The notes below the pieces were generated by a model. It was not told the origin of the DNA, ran no database searches, and worked only from the letters and a program-made list of their open reading frames with translations. Position numbers and translations under genes: made by a program. From Ruegeria lacuscaerulensis (GTDB taxonomy: Bacteria > Pseudomonadota > Alphaproteobacteria > Rhodobacterales > Rhodobacteraceae): 33,643 nucleotides of DNA. The stretch is from the NCBI RefSeq assembly GCF_013033355.1, contig NZ_WQDY01000020.1:1-33643 (forward strand), in the 5' to 3' direction. Positions within the stretch are counted from its first letter, which is position 1; every line of letters starts with the position of its first letter. Of the stretch, positions 15,335 to 23,364 are shown one piece after another.

Positions 15335-15780
15335 CAGATTTCCTCCACATGAATCAGGTAGTCGGCATAGCCTTCTGCCTCCATGTCATCGCGGTGGACA
15401 AACCGCAAGGAGGCTGAGTTGATGCAATAGCGCAGCCCGCCATGTTCCCGCGGGCCGTCGGGGAAGACGTGGCCCAGATGGCTGTCGCCGTATTTCGAGC
15501 GCACCTCGGTGCGGATCATGCCGTGGGTGGCGTCGTGAAATTCTTCGACATGTTCATGCACGATGGGTTTGGTGAAGCTGGGCCAGCCACAGCCGGATTC
15601 GTATTTATGGGTCGAGGCGAACAGCGGCTCGCCCGAGACGATATCCACATAGATCCCCGGTTCCTTGTTGTTCAGCAGCTTGCCGGTGCCCGGACGTTCG
15701 GTCCCGCTGTTCTGCGTGACATGGTATTCTTCAGGTGAGAGGGCGGCGATGGCCTCGGGGGATTTGGTAAATTGGGTCAT
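15334..15780 (-). CDS. msrB: Peptide-methionine (R)-S-oxide reductase, zinc-less type
   Basis: This 148-residue SelR-domain enzyme reduces the R epimer of methionine sulfoxide. SGCGWPSF (62-69), HLGHVFPDGP (101-110) and the catalytic Cys119 in RYCINSASLRF are conserved. Both CxxC pairs that bind structural zinc in E. coli MsrB are missing: the second site reads RSKYGDSHLGH. Cys64 is the likely resolving residue. I chose the ATG at 15778-15780, preceded by GGAGG on the minus strand; an upstream in-frame ATG at 15849 adds 23 residues of low complexity. Confidence 0.95.
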   Translation of the reverse strand: MTQFTKSPEAIAALSPEEYHVTQNSGTERPGTGKLLNNKEPGIYVDIVSGEPLFASTHKYESGCGWPSFTKPIVHEHVEEFHDATHGMIRTEVRSKYGDSHLGHVFPDGPREHGGLRYCINSASLRFVHRDDMEAEGYADYLIHVEEI

Positions 15781-15807
15781 GGATCCTCCGGTCGGTTGGG
15801 TTGCACC

Positions 15808-15837
15808 ATTATTTGGGGGTTGAGGCGCAGAAATCAA
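15808..15837 (-). promoter_or_regulatory. Probable msrB-msrA promoter
   Basis: On the minus strand TTGATT (15837-15832) and AATAAT (15813-15808) are separated by 18 bases, and the -10 box lies about 28 bases before the msrB start. Confidence 0.45.
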
Positions 15838-15869
15838 AGCCTGATTCACGCACCTCGCGTGCTAGTGCG

Positions 15870-15900
15870 TTGATCCGGTAGGCGATTTGGCGCGTATACT
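15870..15900 (+). promoter_or_regulatory. Possible promoter of the glutathione peroxidase gene
   Basis: TTGATC (15870-15875) and TATACT (15895-15900) are 19 bases apart. The -10 box is good, while the spacer is longer than ideal. The start codon is 20 bases further on, after GAGGAGAG. Confidence 0.4.
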
Positions 15901-15920
15901 GAGGCAGAGGAGAGTTCACC

Positions 15921-16442
15921 ATGTTCCGCATCTTGCTGTTGACCGCTTTGATTCTGACCGGGCGCACCGTGCAGGCCGCGCCGCTGACCGGAGAGTTTCC
16001 GTCCATCGACGGCGGCACCCTGTCGATCGCGGATTGGCGGGGGCAGCCGGTTTTGGTGGTCAACACGGCCTCGCATTGTGGCTTTACCGGTCAATATAGC
16101 GCGCTGCAGCAAGTCCACGAAGACTATGGTCCGCGTGGTCTGGTCGTGCTGGCGGTACCGTCGGATTCCTTCAATCAGGAATTGGGATCGGCGGAAGAGG
16201 TCAAGGAGTTCTGCGATTTCAACTACAACCTGACCCTGCCGATGACGGAAATTACCCCAGTTCGGGGCGCTGAGGCGCATCCTTTCTACCAACAGGTCGC
16301 GGCGCTGACCGGGTTTGAGCCCAGTTGGAACTTCAACAAAATCCTTCTGGACACTGAAGGCGAAGTTGTAGCGACCTATGGCGCGACCACGCGCCCCGAT
16401 TCCCGGCAAGTTCTGTCTCAGGTCGAGGCTTTGCTGCCCTGA
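15921..16442 (+). CDS. Glutathione peroxidase, exported, Cys type
   Basis: The 173-residue product begins with a cleavable signal peptide (MFRILLLTALILTGRTVQAA, cleavage near residue 20), so it probably acts in the periplasm. The peroxidatic Cys53 lies in NTASHCGFTGQY, in place of selenocysteine. VPSDSFNQELGSAEEVKEFC and WNFNK complete the family pattern. The electron donor may be thioredoxin-like rather than glutathione, as for many bacterial members. The gene is divergent from msrB-msrA across 140 bases, which groups three peroxide and sulfoxide defence genes. Its 3' end overlaps the convergent DMT transporter gene by 25 bases. Confidence 0.93.
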   Translation: MFRILLLTALILTGRTVQAAPLTGEFPSIDGGTLSIADWRGQPVLVVNTASHCGFTGQYSALQQVHEDYGPRGLVVLAVPSDSFNQELGSAEEVKEFCDFNYNLTLPMTEITPVRGAEAHPFYQQVAALTGFEPSWNFNKILLDTEGEVVATYGATTRPDSRQVLSQVEALLP

Positions 16443-17305
16443 GCAGGTTGCCGCGATAACTGAACGGCCAAAATCCCGGCTGTGGTGATCAGTACGCCAA
16501 CGGCATCCAGTGGGCCGAGATTCTCCCCCAGAAGCAACGCAGCAATCGTCACACCGAAAACAGGGTTTAGGAAGTGGAAGGTGGCTGCGCGGGTCGCTCC
16601 GATCCGGTCTAGCAACAGGAACCAGATCAGAGTGGCCAACAAGCCGGGGAACAGGGTTGTGTAGGTGAAAGCCAGCGCCAGCGGAACGGTGAGGTGGATA
16701 TGGATCACCTCGAACAGCGGTGCCGCGACAAACAAAACGGCCGAGCCCACCAGCATCTGCAACCCCACGACCATCATGAAATTCCCGCCCGAGGTCGCCC
16801 CGCGCACCGCCAAGGTGGCGAAGGTCAGCGCCAAGGCTCCAACACCACAGAGCATCACGCCGAACATATCAACGCCCGCGCTGATGCGGCTGCTCATGAT
16901 CAGGGCGACGCCTGCAAACCCTGCCAGGAGGCCGATCACGCCCATGGGCCGCAGACGATCACCCAGAAACAGCCTGCTTGCCAGCGCCACTAGCAGCGGC
17001 ATGGTCGAGGCGATAATGGCGGCAACCGACGCCTCAATCGTTTGCATTGCGTAGAAATTCAGACCCAAATAAAGGGCATTTTGGCAGATTCCAAACAGGA
17101 TGGTCGCGTACCATTGTTGCTGTGTCAGCCGCCAACTTTGCCCCATTGCGCGCGCAATGGCGACGCCGATCAACCCGGAAATCAAAAAGCGCAATGCCAG
17201 CGAAAACAGCGGTGATGCGTCCATCACGATGATCCGCGCCGAAGTAAAGGCCGACGACCAGATCAGTGCAAATGTTAGCCCCATGGCCATGGCGCGCAGA
17301 TCCAT
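16418..17305 (-). CDS. EamA/DMT-family transporter
   Basis: The 295-residue product has about ten hydrophobic segments arranged as two EamA repeats (about 5-135 and 150-285). LIWSSAFTSARIIV near the N-terminus and GAVLALTFATLAVRG-like and PVFGVTIAALLLGE segments are typical of drug/metabolite exporters. The substrate is unknown. I started at the ATG at 17303-17305, with AAGGGG about 8 bases upstream, because the 35 extra residues from an upstream start are not membrane-like. The last 25 bases overlap the end of the glutathione peroxidase gene on the other strand. Confidence 0.9.
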   Translation of the reverse strand: MDLRAMAMGLTFALIWSSAFTSARIIVMDASPLFSLALRFLISGLIGVAIARAMGQSWRLTQQQWYATILFGICQNALYLGLNFYAMQTIEASVAAIIASTMPLLVALASRLFLGDRLRPMGVIGLLAGFAGVALIMSSRISAGVDMFGVMLCGVGALALTFATLAVRGATSGGNFMMVVGLQMLVGSAVLFVAAPLFEVIHIHLTVPLALAFTYTTLFPGLLATLIWFLLLDRIGATRAATFHFLNPVFGVTIAALLLGENLGPLDAVGVLITTAGILAVQLSRQPAQGSKAST

Positions 17306-17499
17306 CGCCCATCCCCTTTGTTGGTTTCGCGCACTGTTCCTTAAATCAGTAAGGGTCGCAAGATGTACCGTCTGGCCGTAGTAACTAGGAATCTCATAAG
17401 GGCACCACACGCGGGGCGCACAATTTAATTCTTACCGGAGTTGGAGTTACTTTTCGGCCCGCTAGATCATAAGTGACCACAACAAAGGCGAAGCCCGTT

Positions 17500-17733
17500 A
17501 TGTTGCAAGAGAAGCGAAAAGACCTGGATTCGGAGCGGCAGAAAAAGCTGCTGTTTCGGCTTTTGGATGAACTCAGTCAATCTTCGCCTGATCTGTACTA
17601 TCGCCCAACCAGTGAGATCGCGACGTACCTTGAAACGTATATTCGTAAGGAAGCAAAACTATCCGCAGACGATCGGGTCTTGATGAACCGGCTCAGCCGT
17701 CGTGATCTGGAAGTGCTGTTAAGTTTGCACTGA
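17500..17733 (+). CDS. Small conserved-looking hypothetical protein (77 residues)
   Basis: The product starts MLQEKRKDLDSERQKKLLFR and is highly charged and probably helical, with DLYYRPTSEIATYLETYIRK in the middle and LSRRDLEVLLSLH at the end. I recognise no family. AAAGGCG at 17484-17490 fits the ATG at 17500; a GTG at 17473 would add nine residues but has no ribosome binding site. It stands alone between the divergent DMT transporter and the convergent HU gene, and shares the terminator region at 17741-17768. Confidence 0.65.
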   Translation: MLQEKRKDLDSERQKKLLFRLLDELSQSSPDLYYRPTSEIATYLETYIRKEAKLSADDRVLMNRLSRRDLEVLLSLH

Positions 17734-17740
17734 TCCCAAA

Positions 17741-17768
17741 GAAAAAGGGCCCCCAACCGGCGGCCCTT
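17741..17768 (-). terminator. Rho-independent terminator of the HU gene, usable from both sides
   Basis: The stem AAGGGCC (17745-17751) pairs with GGCCCTT (17762-17768). On the minus strand the hairpin is followed by CCCTTTTTC, giving the U tract for HU transcripts. For the plus strand the T tract is short, so termination there is less certain. Confidence 0.75.
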
Positions 17769-17793
17769 GATCGTATCATTGCGACAGCTGAGA

Positions 17794-18081
17794 TCAGCCG
17801 TTCACGCTGTCCTTCAGTGCCTTCGCAATGGTCATTTTAACCACCTTGTCGGCCTCTTTCTTGAACTGCTCGCCGGTGGCGGGGTTGCGCACCATGCGCT
17901 CGGGACGTTCGCGGCAGTAGATTTTGCCAACGCCGGGCAGGGTCACTGCGCCGCCGGCCGAAACTTCGCGTGTGATCAGGCCGGTCATGGCCTCCAGCGC
18001 GGCGTTCGCGGCTTTTTTGTCGGTCCCCATTTCCTCAGCGAGAGCAGCAACCAGCTGAGTCTTTGTCATAGGCTTTGCCAT
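17794..18081 (-). CDS. hup: HU-family DNA-binding protein
   Basis: The 95-residue product has the HU/IHF fold: a helical N-terminal half (MTKTQLVAALAEEMGTDKKA), the GAVTLPGVGKIYC strand region, and the DNA-intercalating arm with RNPATGE around residue 65. It acts as a dimer that bends DNA nonspecifically. AAGGAG lies 8 bases before the ATG. It lacks the hallmark residues that would separate IHF subunits clearly, and a lone gene of this length is more likely HU. Confidence 0.94.
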   Translation of the reverse strand: MAKPMTKTQLVAALAEEMGTDKKAANAALEAMTGLITREVSAGGAVTLPGVGKIYCRERPERMVRNPATGEQFKKEADKVVKMTIAKALKDSVNG

Positions 18082-18171
18082 TTCTTGGTCTCCTTAACGT
18101 GCCCGATGTCTTGGGCCTCACCGCGTAACTGTAACGGGATATTGTGGCCGAACACAACGAATAGTAGCGCG

Positions 18172-18190
18172 AAAAACCCTAAAAATAGGG
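18172..18190 (-). terminator. Weak rho-independent terminator after amn
   Basis: CCCTA (18177-18181) pairs with TAGGG (18186-18190) around an AAAA loop. On the minus strand five T follow (18176-18172). It begins about 22 bases beyond the amn stop. The stem is only 5 bp. Confidence 0.5.
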
Positions 18191-18211
18191 GGAAAACGTT
18201 GCTTTTTTGCT

Positions 18212-19675
18212 TCAGAGAAAGGCTGTTTCGTCAAAAGAACGCAATTTCCGGCTGTGCAGACGCTCAAGCGGCATGCCTCGCAGGTGTTCCATCGCGCGAA
18301 TTCCGATCGCCAAATGGCGGCTGACCTGTGTGGTATAGAAGTCCGAGGCCATGCCCGGAAGCTTCAATTCCCCGTGCAGCGGTTTGTCCGAGACACAGAG
18401 CAAAGTGCCATAGGGCACCCGGAACCGATATCCATTGGCGGCGATCGTGGCGCTTTCCATATCCAGCGCAATCGCGCGAGACTGGCTGAGGCGCTGCACC
18501 GGGCCGGACTGATCGCGCAGTTCCCAGTTGCGGTTGTCGACCGAGGCGACAGTGCCGGTGCGCATGACGCGCTTCAGCTCGTAGCCGTCCAGTTCCGTGA
18601 CTTCGGCCACGGCGCGTTCCAGCGCCACCTGCACTTCGGCCAGGGGCGGGATCGGGACCCAGACGGGCAGGTCATCGTCCAGCACCTTGTCTTCGCGCAG
18701 ATAGGCATGGGCCAGCACGAAATCCCCCAGCGCCTGCGTGTTGCGCAAGCCGGCGCAGTGGCCAACCATCAGCCACGCATGTGGTCGCAGAACTGCGATA
18801 TGGTCGGTCGCGGTTTTTGCGTTGGATGGCCCCACCCCGATATTGACCAGTGTAATCCCCGACCCATCGGCGCGTTTCAGGTGGTAGGTCGGCATCTGAG
18901 GCAGCTTCAGAGGCTGCTCCAACACGCCATCGGCCGAGGTGATCTGCGCATTCCCGGTCGACACAAAGCTGGTATATCCGCTTTCGGGGTCGGCCAGTTG
19001 TTCGCGGGCGTAGTTCTCGAACTCAGACACGTAGAACTGGTAGTTGGTGAACAGCACATGGTTTTGGAAATGGCTGGGATCGGTGGCAGTGTAATGCGCC
19101 AGACGGGCCAGCGAATAATCCACGCGCTGGGCGGTGAACAACGCCAGCGGGCCAATCTCGGTTTCGTGGTCATGCACTCCGTTGACGATATCGTCATTGG
19201 TTGTCGTCAGGTCCGGCACATCGAACACATCGCGCAAGGTGAACCCCGCCGCGCCCTGATGCGGCACCACGAGGTCGGGGTTATTGGCCACGGCGAAATG
19301 CACCGGGATGGGTGTATCCGAGGCACCAATCATCACAGGTTGGTCATGGTTCTTGATCAGCAGGGCAATTTGTTGGGTCAGATAGGCCCGGAACAGATCG
19401 GGCCGTGTGACCGTTGTGGCGTGGGTGCCAGGTTCGGCGACGTGACCAAAGCTCAGACGGCTGTCCACATGAGCGTACGAGGTCGTTTTAATGCGAATTT
19501 CTGGGTAATAGGCTCTGAATCGTTCGGACGGAGTGCCTGCCTCCATCGCTTTGGCGAAGTTTTCGCACAGAAAACTTGTGGCCTTTTCGTACAGCTCTTC
19601 CAGACGCGCTACAGCGGCGGCAGGATCGGTGAACTTCTCAGGGTTTGGGACGTCGGGTGTTTTTATTATTGTCAT
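18212..19675 (-). CDS. amn: AMP nucleosidase
   Basis: The 487-residue enzyme splits AMP into adenine and ribose 5-phosphate. The N-terminal AMP nucleosidase domain (about 1-200) contains RFRAYYPEIRIKTTSYAHVD and GHVAEPGTHATTVTRPDLFR, and the C-terminal part is a nucleoside-phosphorylase-like domain with LVNIGVGPSNAKTATDHIAV and MVGHCAGLRNTQALGDFVLA. The length matches E. coli Amn. The start overlaps the ade stop in ATGA (19672-19675), so ade and amn are translationally coupled, and the adenine released by Amn is the substrate of Ade. Confidence 0.96.
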   Translation of the reverse strand: MTIIKTPDVPNPEKFTDPAAAVARLEELYEKATSFLCENFAKAMEAGTPSERFRAYYPEIRIKTTSYAHVDSRLSFGHVAEPGTHATTVTRPDLFRAYLTQQIALLIKNHDQPVMIGASDTPIPVHFAVANNPDLVVPHQGAAGFTLRDVFDVPDLTTTNDDIVNGVHDHETEIGPLALFTAQRVDYSLARLAHYTATDPSHFQNHVLFTNYQFYVSEFENYAREQLADPESGYTSFVSTGNAQITSADGVLEQPLKLPQMPTYHLKRADGSGITLVNIGVGPSNAKTATDHIAVLRPHAWLMVGHCAGLRNTQALGDFVLAHAYLREDKVLDDDLPVWVPIPPLAEVQVALERAVAEVTELDGYELKRVMRTGTVASVDNRNWELRDQSGPVQRLSQSRAIALDMESATIAANGYRFRVPYGTLLCVSDKPLHGELKLPGMASDFYTTQVSRHLAIGIRAMEHLRGMPLERLHSRKLRSFDETAFL

Positions 19676-21474
19676 GCGAGGGGTTCCAAAAGGTCGATCT
19701 TTTCAAATGTCCGCACATCCACCAGCCCAAGGTCGGAAATCCGCAGTTCGGGGATCACGACGAGGGCCAGCAGTGAGTGCTGCATATAGGCGTTGTTCAA
19801 CTGACAGCCGCAGTCCTGCATCGCCTGAACCAACCGGTCCGCCTTGGCGGCCACATCGGCGGCGGGACTGTCGGACATCAGGCCCGCGATGGGCAGTTCT
19901 ACCAGTGCCAGTTCTTCTCCGTCGCGGAACAGGGTGATGCCGCCGCCCACCTCGGCCAGACGGTTCGCCGCCAGTGCCATCTGTTCGCGGTCGGTCCCAA
20001 CAACGATCATATGGTGGCTGTCATGCGCCACGGTCGAGGCCATGGCCATGCGCCCCTGATACCCAAAGCCCGAGACAAAAGCGTTCGTGACCCCGCCGGT
20101 CGCGCGGTGACGTTCGACCAGCGCGATCTGGCAAACGTCGCCTTCGCCCTCGACCAGCCCGCCGTTGATGGGCAATTCCGCCTTCAGCGCCTTGGTCGGG
20201 GCCTGATTCTCCACCACACCGATCACGTTGGCCCGCACACGGTTGGCGCCCTCGGGGGCTTTGATCTCAAAATCCTTATCGGTCAGGGTATGGCCCAGAT
20301 GCACCGTATTGCGCGCACTGTCCGGCCAGTTCAGATGCGGGCAGTCTACTGAAATCGCGCCATTTTCCGCAACGATCTGGCCGCGGGCGATCGCCACCTC
20401 AATTGGAAGCTCGCGCAAATCAGAACTGAGGATAACATCCGCCCGCCTGCCCGGTGTGATCGACCCGATCTCGCGTTCCAGCCCGAAATGGGTGGCTGTA
20501 TTGATCGTCGCCATTTGCAGTGCGATCAGCGGGTCACATCCGCAGGCAATCGCGTGGCGCACCACGCGGTTCATATGCCCCTCATTCACCAATGTGCCCG
20601 AGTGGCAATCATCCGTGCACAGAATAAAGCCGCGCGGGTCTAACCCTTTCTCGGTCACCGCCGTGATCTGTCTTTCCACGTCATACCAGGCCGAGCCCAG
20701 CCGCATCATAGACCGCATCCCCTGCCGCACCCGCGCAATGGCGTCAGCCTCGCAGGTACCTTCGTGATCGTCGGCGGGCCCACCGGCAACATAAGCCGCA
20801 AAATCAGGCCCTAAATCGGGTGATGCATAGTGTCCTCCCACGGTTTTGCCTGCATTCTGAGTCGCCGCGATCTCGGCCAGCATCTTGCGGTCGCCGTGGA
20901 TCACGCCAGGGAAGTTCATCATCTCACCCAACCCGATGATGCCGGGCCAGTTCATCGCCTCGGCCACGTCCTCGGGGGTGATTTCATATCCTGTCGCCTC
21001 CAACCCGGGGGCCGACGGCGCGCAGGAGGGCATCTGGGTGAAGATGTTCACCGGTTGCATCAGCGCCTCGTCATGCATCATGCGCACGCCATCCAGTCCC
21101 AGCACATTGGCAATCTCATGCGGGTCGGTGAACATTGACGTCGTACCATGAGGGATCACCGCGCGGGCAAACTCGGCCGGGGTCAGCATCCCCGATTCGA
21201 TATGCATATGCGCGTCGCACAGACCGGGCAGCATATAGCGCCCATTGGCCTCGATGATCTGCGTATTTGGACCGATGCAATGCGTGGCATCCCGCCCCAC
21301 AAAGGCAATGCGCCCTACGGCGATGGCAATGTCGTGATCAGGCAGTGCCTCGCGGGTATGGACATTCACCCAAGTTCCTCCGCGCACGACCATGTCGGCT
21401 GGATCACGTCCAGCGGCAACAGCGATCAATCGAGGGGCGGTATCGGGCCAACTTGGGAAAGGCGTATATTCCAT
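19672..21474 (-). CDS. ade: Adenine deaminase
   Basis: The 600-residue amidohydrolase converts adenine to hypoxanthine and ammonia. The metal-binding HxH is at H89/H91 in CDAHMHIESG, followed by FTDPHEIANVLG and the active-site FILCTDDCHSGTLV. The C-terminal adenine deaminase domain includes GFGYQGRMAMASTVAHDSHH. The length is close to E. coli AdeC. The start at 21474 has a weak ribosome binding site. It is the first gene of the ade-amn pair and has no regulator gene in the same operon. Confidence 0.96.
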   Translation of the reverse strand: MEYTPFPSWPDTAPRLIAVAAGRDPADMVVRGGTWVNVHTREALPDHDIAIAVGRIAFVGRDATHCIGPNTQIIEANGRYMLPGLCDAHMHIESGMLTPAEFARAVIPHGTTSMFTDPHEIANVLGLDGVRMMHDEALMQPVNIFTQMPSCAPSAPGLEATGYEITPEDVAEAMNWPGIIGLGEMMNFPGVIHGDRKMLAEIAATQNAGKTVGGHYASPDLGPDFAAYVAGGPADDHEGTCEADAIARVRQGMRSMMRLGSAWYDVERQITAVTEKGLDPRGFILCTDDCHSGTLVNEGHMNRVVRHAIACGCDPLIALQMATINTATHFGLEREIGSITPGRRADVILSSDLRELPIEVAIARGQIVAENGAISVDCPHLNWPDSARNTVHLGHTLTDKDFEIKAPEGANRVRANVIGVVENQAPTKALKAELPINGGLVEGEGDVCQIALVERHRATGGVTNAFVSGFGYQGRMAMASTVAHDSHHMIVVGTDREQMALAANRLAEVGGGITLFRDGEELALVELPIAGLMSDSPAADVAAKADRLVQAMQDCGCQLNNAYMQHSLLALVVIPELRISDLGLVDVRTFEKIDLLEPLA

Positions 21475-21540
21475 GGCTCAACTTTTCTGAATGTGTCCGA
21501 AGGTGCAACCCCTGCCGAACATCTATCATCAAACCGTCAT

Positions 21541-21594
21541 GCAGCGCGTCAGCGCTGCCCGGCCCAACCAAAGGAGGGGGCGCGCAAGCGCCCC
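21541..21594. repeat. Two adjacent strong hairpins between ade and the LysR gene
   Basis: GCAGCGC-GTCA-GCGCTGC occupies 21541-21558, and GGGGCGC-GCAA-GCGCCCC occupies 21577-21594. Each stem is 7 bp with a 4-base loop. They lie just beyond the LysR stop (21614), where they could terminate its transcript, though the U tract is poor. The layout also resembles dispersed intergenic repeats that I recall from Roseobacter genomes. Confidence 0.5.
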
Positions 21595-21613
21595 TGACGA
21601 TGGGCGGGAGCGC

Positions 21614-22495
21614 CTACCCCGCCAGATCGCGGGCAATTTCCTGCCTTACCCAATCGGCGAACAGGACGGCACCCGGCGTTTCCTCGGCCTGAGGCGACAG
21701 CAGCAGGTAATAAGCCTCGGGCATCTGCGCGCGGTACTCAAACGGGGCCACCAGTTGTCCGCGCTCGATCAGGTCGCGAGCTATGGTGTCATGGGTCAGG
21801 CAATACCCACCCCCGGCCATCGCAACAGACAGGCTAACCAGATAGGTTGTTGAATAGGTTATGGGCGAATTTTCCCAATTTAGACCCTGTTCACTGATCC
21901 AGTTCTGCCAGTTCGACAGCAGGTTCGAGCAGTCAAACAGGGGTTGTTCCTGAATATCTTCCAGCCGCACTTCATAGCCCGGCGCGCAGACCGGGTAATA
22001 GTGATCGGTGCGCAGTAACTCGGTGCGCACCGTGTCGGACGGGCGCAGGGAATAGCGGATTTCGACCGCCGCGCCCTCGGCCATTTCGCGCGGCTCCCAG
22101 AGTTCGGTGAAGATGTTCAATTGCACATCCGGGTGCGCAGCCCGGAACCGGGGCAGGCGCGGTCCCAACCAGTTCACGGCAAAAGTGATGTTGCTTTGAA
22201 CCTGAACCGCGTTCTGCTGCGCGCCGGTGACGGCCTGCGTGCCACGCACCAGCGTGCGAAACGCCTCACGCACCACGGGCAGATAGGTGATTCCGGCCTC
22301 GGTCAGCTCTAGCGCGCGAGGACGGCGCAGAAACAGAGGTTGGCCCAGATAACCCTCAAGCGATTTTATCTGCTGACTGACCGCGCTTTGCGTCATGTTC
22401 AGATCACGCGCCGCACCGGTGAACGACAAGTGTCGCGCGGCGGCCTCGAACGTACGCAGCCAACCCAGCGGAGGAAGCGATGTCTGCATTGGCAT
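21614..22495 (-). CDS. LysR-family transcriptional regulator, GcvA-like
   Basis: The 293-residue product has an N-terminal winged helix-turn-helix (about 10-68; FTGAARDLNMTQSAVSQQIKSLE) and a C-terminal type 2 periplasmic-binding-protein domain for effector binding (about 92-290). The opening LPPLGWLRTFEAAARHLSFT is typical of the GcvA group. It is divergent from the aldolase-like gene, and a 15-bp T-N11-A palindrome lies between them only 10 bases from its own start. It therefore probably regulates itself and that operon. The effector is unknown. Confidence 0.93.
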   Translation of the reverse strand: MPMQTSLPPLGWLRTFEAAARHLSFTGAARDLNMTQSAVSQQIKSLEGYLGQPLFLRRPRALELTEAGITYLPVVREAFRTLVRGTQAVTGAQQNAVQVQSNITFAVNWLGPRLPRFRAAHPDVQLNIFTELWEPREMAEGAAVEIRYSLRPSDTVRTELLRTDHYYPVCAPGYEVRLEDIQEQPLFDCSNLLSNWQNWISEQGLNWENSPITYSTTYLVSLSVAMAGGGYCLTHDTIARDLIERGQLVAPFEYRAQMPEAYYLLLSPQAEETPGAVLFADWVRQEIARDLAG

Positions 22496-22504
22496 AACCT
22501 CATC

Positions 22505-22519
22505 ATTAGTTCAGCTAAT
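22505..22519. promoter_or_regulatory. LysR-type operator, ATTAG-TTCAG-CTAAT
   Basis: The perfect 5-5-5 inverted repeat satisfies the T-N11-A rule for LysR regulators and lies between the divergent LysR gene and the aldolase-like gene, closer to the LysR start. Confidence 0.65.
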
Positions 22520-22598
22520 GGAATAGGTTCGATTTTTTCGTTGGTCAAATCCGCCTCGCGTCGCCACCTTCTTGAGAAACCAGATGGAGGAGCCCGCC

Positions 22599-23354
22599 AT
22601 GACCGTCACCGAATTGCGTCCTAATATCGACCACTGGCCCGAGAGGGTCGACCTGGCTGCCACCTTCCGCTGGACCGAACGCCTGAACATGCACGAGTCC
22701 GTGGCCAACCACTTCAGTTTAGCCGTCAACGAGGACGGAACGCAGTTCCTGATGAACGCCAATCAGATGCATTTCGCACGGATCAAGGCATCGAACCTGT
22801 TGCTGCTAGATGCCAATGATCCCGACGTGATGGATCAGCCCGGCGCGCCCGACCCGACCGCTTGGGGTCTGCATGGCTCGATTCACCGCCATTGCCCGCA
22901 TGCGCGCTGTGTGATGCATGTGCATTCGATCTTTGCAACCGTTCTGGCCTCGTTGGCCGATAGCACCCTACCGCCGATCGACCAGAACACTGCCACCTTC
23001 TACAACCGCTATGTGGTGGACCAGGAATTCGGCGGGCTGGCCTTCGAAAGCGAAGGTGAGCGTTGCGCCGCGATGCTGTCGGACCCGAAGAAGAAGGTCA
23101 TGATCATGGGCAACCATGGCGTGTTGGTGACGGGCAGCGATCCGGCGGATACGTTCAACCGCCTCTATTATTTCGAACGTGCGGCCGAGACATATATCCG
23201 CGCGCTGCAGACCGGCCAGCCCCTGCGTGTCTTGTCCGATGAGATTGCGGAAAAGACCGCGCGGGAACTTGACGACTACCCCGATCAGGCCGAGGCGCAT
23301 CTGCGGGAAATCAAGGCTCTGCTGGATGCAGAGGGTTCGGACTACGCCAGCTAA
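22599..23354 (+). CDS. Class II aldolase/adducin-family protein lacking the catalytic Glu
   Basis: The 251-residue product shows the class II aldolase/adducin fold with the zinc ligands H107 and H109 in MHVHS and H173 in MGNHGV. By my alignment the position of the catalytic Glu of fuculose-1-phosphate aldolase (Glu73) is Ala88 in PTAWGLHGSIH, so a classical retro-aldol reaction is unlikely. Decarboxylase, epimerase or non-enzymatic adducin-like roles remain possible. GGAGGAG (22586-22592) supports the ATG at 22599. It lies 10 bases upstream of the membrane hydroxylase homologue and forms an operon with it. Confidence 0.9.
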   Translation: MTVTELRPNIDHWPERVDLAATFRWTERLNMHESVANHFSLAVNEDGTQFLMNANQMHFARIKASNLLLLDANDPDVMDQPGAPDPTAWGLHGSIHRHCPHARCVMHVHSIFATVLASLADSTLPPIDQNTATFYNRYVVDQEFGGLAFESEGERCAAMLSDPKKKVMIMGNHGVLVTGSDPADTFNRLYYFERAAETYIRALQTGQPLRVLSDEIAEKTARELDDYPDQAEAHLREIKALLDAEGSDYAS

Positions 23355-23364
23355 AGGGATTTCC

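Noticed and set aside
18254..19789. Long open frame of 511 codons on the plus strand across amn and the end of ade
   Set aside because: It mirrors two well-supported enzyme genes, lacks a ribosome binding site and has a His/Gln/Arg-rich composition typical of antisense frames.
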